Below, piece after piece: positions 61,047 through 64,000 of a DNA stretch of 64,000 nucleotides. The stretch is taken from the NCBI RefSeq assembly GCF_000185145.2, contig NZ_GL833119.1:372001-436000 (forward strand), in the 5' to 3' direction. The stretch is from Hoylesella oralis ATCC 33269 (GTDB lineage: Bacteria > Bacteroidota > Bacteroidia > Bacteroidales > Bacteroidaceae). The stretch's first letter is position 1; every line of letters starts with the position of its first letter. Under the pieces are notes generated by a model. It saw only the letters and a program-made list of their open reading frames with translations. It made no database searches and had not been told where the DNA came from. The position numbers and the translations under genes were made by a program.

Positions 61047-62323
61047 CGAATCATTCCTCCCGACCGCATGCCTCTTTCTATTTCAGCCCAGAGTTCGGGG
61101 CGGGCTATCAAGTGACAAATGTCGAAAACCATCAGACCATCCGACTTTTTCAGGTTCATCTCTACGGCTTCATGTATTTTCTCGGGCTCTCCGTAAAGTT
61201 GGTCTACCAACATACCTCCATAGAAAGGATGCCCGCCCAGAATAGGTCTCAAATGCTCGCAAGAACCCTCTACAGAATACCAAGAGCCGTATTGAGTTTC
61301 CGAATCGGTCTCGTTTTTCACACCGGAACGGTTCTTCTGCGCATCCGCCAGCGTAATGTCCGTATAATAATTTCCCGTGGTATATAAGTCGAGCAGTTCC
61401 ATGTAGCCCGTTTTCCTATAGTCTTTCGTCGCCCAGTCATAATCTTTGCAGGGATCATAAGTATTGCTTGCGAAGTTTACACCCACCTCGTAATACGAAG
61501 GATACCATGCTCCCGTATAGGTTCCGAAGCTGATTTTCGGGTTCGCCTCCTTAACTTTTTCCCGCATTTCGGCCATGAAGTCGCGGATAACTCGTGCCCG
61601 CCATTCTATCCATTCTTTAAAATATTTGCCACGCACCACCTTGCCGTCTTTCCATTTAAATATGTCTTGCGGCCATTTGCCGATCTTCTTTCCCGTATAT
61701 TTCTCGAATGCAGACTTGGATAATGCGGAGAAATCCGCCTCGATACCATCGTAACGCACGCGGTCTAAGATAAGTCCGTCGAGCATAGGGTACTTCTCTA
61801 CCAGCTCGCACAGCACGTGTAAGATGTGCGAACGGAACTCTTTATTCAACGGATTAACCATAGCCGAATACTTCTGTTTCTGCCGAGTAATGGGCATAAG
61901 ACCGTGGGGCGTATAGACAACAGACGCCCAATCGGGGTGAGAGGTATATATCTGACCGCGGTCGAAATAGTTATGTCCGGCAACGAATACGTTCAGAGAA
62001 GCATGTACCTTCATACCCAAACGGTGAGCAGAAGTCAGGAAATGTCCCAGATAATCGAAGTCTTTCCGTTGATAGCCGTTCCATTCGCGCATCCGAGGAG
62101 CATACTTCGAATCGAACAGAACTTCACCCGTGATCGGTCTCACGTCTATTACAACGTCCGTAAAGCCTATGTCGTGCACTTTATTCAGGTAATAATCTAT
62201 GCTGTCGGTATTGCTGAAACGGCGGAAATTAGCCTCTCCGTCGAACCACATCAGCGCCCGTTTTCCTGCATACAGTTGTGTGGCAAGCGCCATAACCAAG
62301 GCGATAGCAAGCAGTCTTTTCAT
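61043..62323 (-). CDS. Exported GHL10-type (DUF187) glycoside hydrolase
   Basis: The 426-residue secreted protein has a TIM-barrel-like sequence with the GHL10 hallmarks VVIDVRPITGEVLFDSKYAP near residue 60, GMKVHASLNVF, and LDGLILDRVRYDGIEADFS near residue 200, where the aspartates are presumed catalytic or metal-binding. GHL10 includes E. coli DigH, which hydrolyses peptide-free peptidoglycan glycans. It is cotranscribed with the MFS gene (four bases upstream) and the DUF5009 gene (overlap). A peptidoglycan or related amino-sugar polymer is the favoured substrate by family and context, but this family is poorly explored and other alpha/beta-glycans are possible. Confidence 0.82.
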   Translation of the reverse strand: MKRLLAIALVMALATQLYAGKRALMWFDGEANFRRFSNTDSIDYYLNKVHDIGFTDVVIDVRPITGEVLFDSKYAPRMREWNGYQRKDFDYLGHFLTSAHRLGMKVHASLNVFVAGHNYFDRGQIYTSHPDWASVVYTPHGLMPITRQKQKYSAMVNPLNKEFRSHILHVLCELVEKYPMLDGLILDRVRYDGIEADFSALSKSAFEKYTGKKIGKWPQDIFKWKDGKVVRGKYFKEWIEWRARVIRDFMAEMREKVKEANPKISFGTYTGAWYPSYYEVGVNFASNTYDPCKDYDWATKDYRKTGYMELLDLYTTGNYYTDITLADAQKNRSGVKNETDSETQYGSWYSVEGSCEHLRPILGGHPFYGGMLVDQLYGEPEKIHEAVEMNLKKSDGLMVFDICHLIARPELWAEIERGMRSGGMIR

Positions 62324-62327
62324 ATTC

Positions 62328-63731
62328 TTATGATTGTTTTTCGTTCTTTTCTTTCGTCCAATAGCGTTCGATATCCTCTAAAGACATGCCCGCCGTCTCG
62401 GGAACAAGTTTCCACATGATGAGCATATAGGGAATACACATCATGGCAAACAGCACAAACGTTCCTGCCGGAGACAGGTTCTCGAGCATCCAAGGCGTAA
62501 GTTGTCCGATAAGATATGTACCTATCCAAAGGGCAAAACCGGCTATCGACATGGCTAATCCACGTACACTGTTGGGATACATCTCCGAGAGTAGAACCCA
62601 TACAACGGCACTGATGGAGATGGCACAGCAAAAGACATAGAAAAGAAAAAAGGTAAGCATGAAGTAAACCGAGAACATATTGGGGAACATGAAGTATGCG
62701 GCAATGAGAACAAGAGATGCGATCATGCCCGACACACCGTAATAAATCAGCTTATGGCGCCCCACCTTATCTATAATAAGCATGGCGATAACCGTTGTAA
62801 GCATATTGACAACGCCCACCAGAACCTGACAGAACAGCGGATCGTTCATACCTGCTTCCTTGAAAATAGACGGACCATAGTAGAGTACAGCGTTCACTCC
62901 CATGAACTGTCCCAATATGGCGATGCAAACACCTATTATAACCGCTTTCAATATACCCGGGCGAAGCAGCTCGCGCCACTCCGACTTTGCCTCGGAAGAC
63001 AGCATAGACGCCGTGTCCGCGATCTGCTTTTCCACGTCGCCGTTGTTCCGGTAAATCCTCGAAAAGATATGCCTTGCCTTGTTTTCCTTTGCTTTTACGA
63101 TGAACCATCTGGGACTTTCGGGAATGAAAAACAGAATTAAAAAGAACGCTGCAGCCGGCAAAGTCTCCATACCGAGCATGCCTCTCCAGACCTCGTCTGC
63201 AAAGATAAGCTGCATCCATCCTGCCGAGAATGTAGAAGACTCCGATATGTCGAGCAAGAGATAATTAACGAAATAGGCTGCAAGAAAGCCCACGGTGATG
63301 GCTAATTGGTAAAGCGAAACCAGCCTGCCCCGATAGGTAGTGACGGCAATCTCGGAAATATACATCGGCGCAACGATAGATACGATACCGATGCCCACAC
63401 CCCCTATGAGACGATAAAATACCAACCATGAGAAACTGGAACTGCCAGCACAGCCAATAGCCGACAAGGTGAAAAGGAATGCAGAGATAAACATTGTGGG
63501 ACGCCTGCCCAATCTGTCGCTCATAATTCCTGCAGAAGCAACGCCCAAAATGGAGCCTATCAGTGCACAACCCACGTACCAGCCTTGCTGCAGGGTGTTG
63601 AGAGAGAATTGAGAGGTAACTTGTTCTATCGTTCCGGATATCACTGCAGTGTCGTATCCGAACAGCAGGCCGCCTACAGCGGCAACGATTGAGAGAAAAG
63701 CTATATACCCCAATCTTACGGATGTGTTCAT
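62328..63731 (-). CDS. MFS sugar porter (XylE/GalP-like)
   Basis: A 467-residue, 12-helix transporter with all sugar-porter signatures: GGLLFGYDTAVISG in helix 1, SDRLGRRP in the first loop, PESPRWF after helix 6 and VPETAGMSLEDIE near the C-terminus. It imports a monosaccharide with protons. It heads the reverse operon of GHL10 glycosidase, DUF5009 protein, CE2-like esterase and ROK regulator and probably takes in the sugar they release. A promoter of the usual kind was not found in the 270 bases upstream. Confidence 0.9.
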   Translation of the reverse strand: MNTSVRLGYIAFLSIVAAVGGLLFGYDTAVISGTIEQVTSQFSLNTLQQGWYVGCALIGSILGVASAGIMSDRLGRRPTMFISAFLFTLSAIGCAGSSSFSWLVFYRLIGGVGIGIVSIVAPMYISEIAVTTYRGRLVSLYQLAITVGFLAAYFVNYLLLDISESSTFSAGWMQLIFADEVWRGMLGMETLPAAAFFLILFFIPESPRWFIVKAKENKARHIFSRIYRNNGDVEKQIADTASMLSSEAKSEWRELLRPGILKAVIIGVCIAILGQFMGVNAVLYYGPSIFKEAGMNDPLFCQVLVGVVNMLTTVIAMLIIDKVGRHKLIYYGVSGMIASLVLIAAYFMFPNMFSVYFMLTFFLFYVFCCAISISAVVWVLLSEMYPNSVRGLAMSIAGFALWIGTYLIGQLTPWMLENLSPAGTFVLFAMMCIPYMLIMWKLVPETAGMSLEDIERYWTKEKNEKQS

Positions 63732-64000
63732 TGTTGTTGTTTTATATTATGGTAGATTCAATGATTTCTGAAGTTTTTTTGGCCAAACGTTTTGTCCTAT
63801 GTTCCGGCATAATTCGTTTTCCCGTTATAACAAACTGCTATTCATAGTATTGCTACATGGTATATATAAGCCGCATAGATGGGAAATGTAAGGACGACAG
63901 ATGGAATATCTAATCCGGACGTATAACAAACGTGTCGTTGCCAATCTTATATTTCGGTTCATGTTATATTGAAATATTCCTTATATCTGTCGTAAAGATG
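63732..64000. promoter_or_regulatory. Upstream region of the MFS operon with an operator-like motif
   Basis: The gap to the window edge has no gene. ACAGATGGAATATCTAA at 63897-63913 differs by one base from 48134-48150 upstream of the ampG-like gene. It lies about 165 bases from the MFS start. A second AGATGG occurs at 63877. The true promoter is not evident. Confidence 0.4.

Overview
The window looks like a chromosomal piece of a Bacteroidota genome, most likely from the Prevotella group. The reasons are a SusC/SusD pair, a BspA-type leucine-rich-repeat protein with a type IX-like C-terminal tail, many promoters of the Bacteroidota type (TTTG, about 19-20 bases, then TAnnTTTG), no visible Shine-Dalgarno-driven starts, and many DUF families typical of that phylum. 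No transposase, integrase, phage gene or CRISPR array was seen.

Layout. 1-9 kb: end of a DUF1893 gene, a Na/phosphate symporter, a P-loop nucleoside (uridine) kinase-like protein, miaB, and a reverse-strand operon of a cation-efflux protein, an NAD-dependent epimerase and a PAP2-type membrane enzyme. 9-14.3 kb: RNase R, a metallo-beta-lactamase-fold lipoprotein, a GH109-type glycosidase and a hemolysin III homologue. 15-24.2 kb: a surface-glycolipid block (MsbA-like ABC exporter, LTA-synthase-like transferase, LpxL-like acyltransferase, four forward glycosyltransferases and a WaaE-like transferase on the other strand). 24.2-28.8 kb: GT87 and GT4 enzymes, then a reverse operon of polysaccharide deacetylase, polyprenyl-phosphate glycosyltransferase and GtrA, which resembles the undecaprenyl-phosphate amino-sugar modules that decorate LPS. 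28.9-32.2 kb: a helix-hairpin-helix/beta-barrel protein and the BspA-like protein.

32.5-53.7 kb is the most striking part: about 21 kb, all on the forward strand, that reads as one peptidoglycan-scavenging locus. It encodes an NlpC/P60 endopeptidase, a Tat-type L-Ala-D/L-Glu epimerase, a transglutaminase-fold protein, SusC and SusD, a large amidase_3-like protein with a golvesin-type insertion, a phosphoesterase/PQQ-propeller protein, a double-domain GT2 enzyme, an AmpG-like permease, the exo-muramidase NamZ (DUF1343), and murT-murK-murQ in the order known from Tannerella forsythia. Together these would trim stem peptides, release and import MurNAc or muropeptides, and convert MurNAc through MurNAc-6-phosphate to GlcNAc-6-phosphate and D-lactate.

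53.7-57.3 kb: a DUF4294 protein, a 1-kb gene-poor stretch with a 22-base tandem repeat array, a small ECF sigma operon, tRNA-Pro(CGG) and tRNA-Phe(GAA). 57.3-63.7 kb: a compact reverse operon of an MFS sugar porter, a GHL10-type glycosidase, a second MurT-family (DUF5009) membrane protein, a CE2-like SGNH esterase and a ROK regulator. It may be a second amino-sugar or glycan-strand utilisation system.

The same 22-base repeat unit occurs as two arrays about 49 kb apart in opposite orientation (5.4 kb and 54.6 kb). All functional statements rest on reading motifs by eye and on remembered family features; no searches were run.
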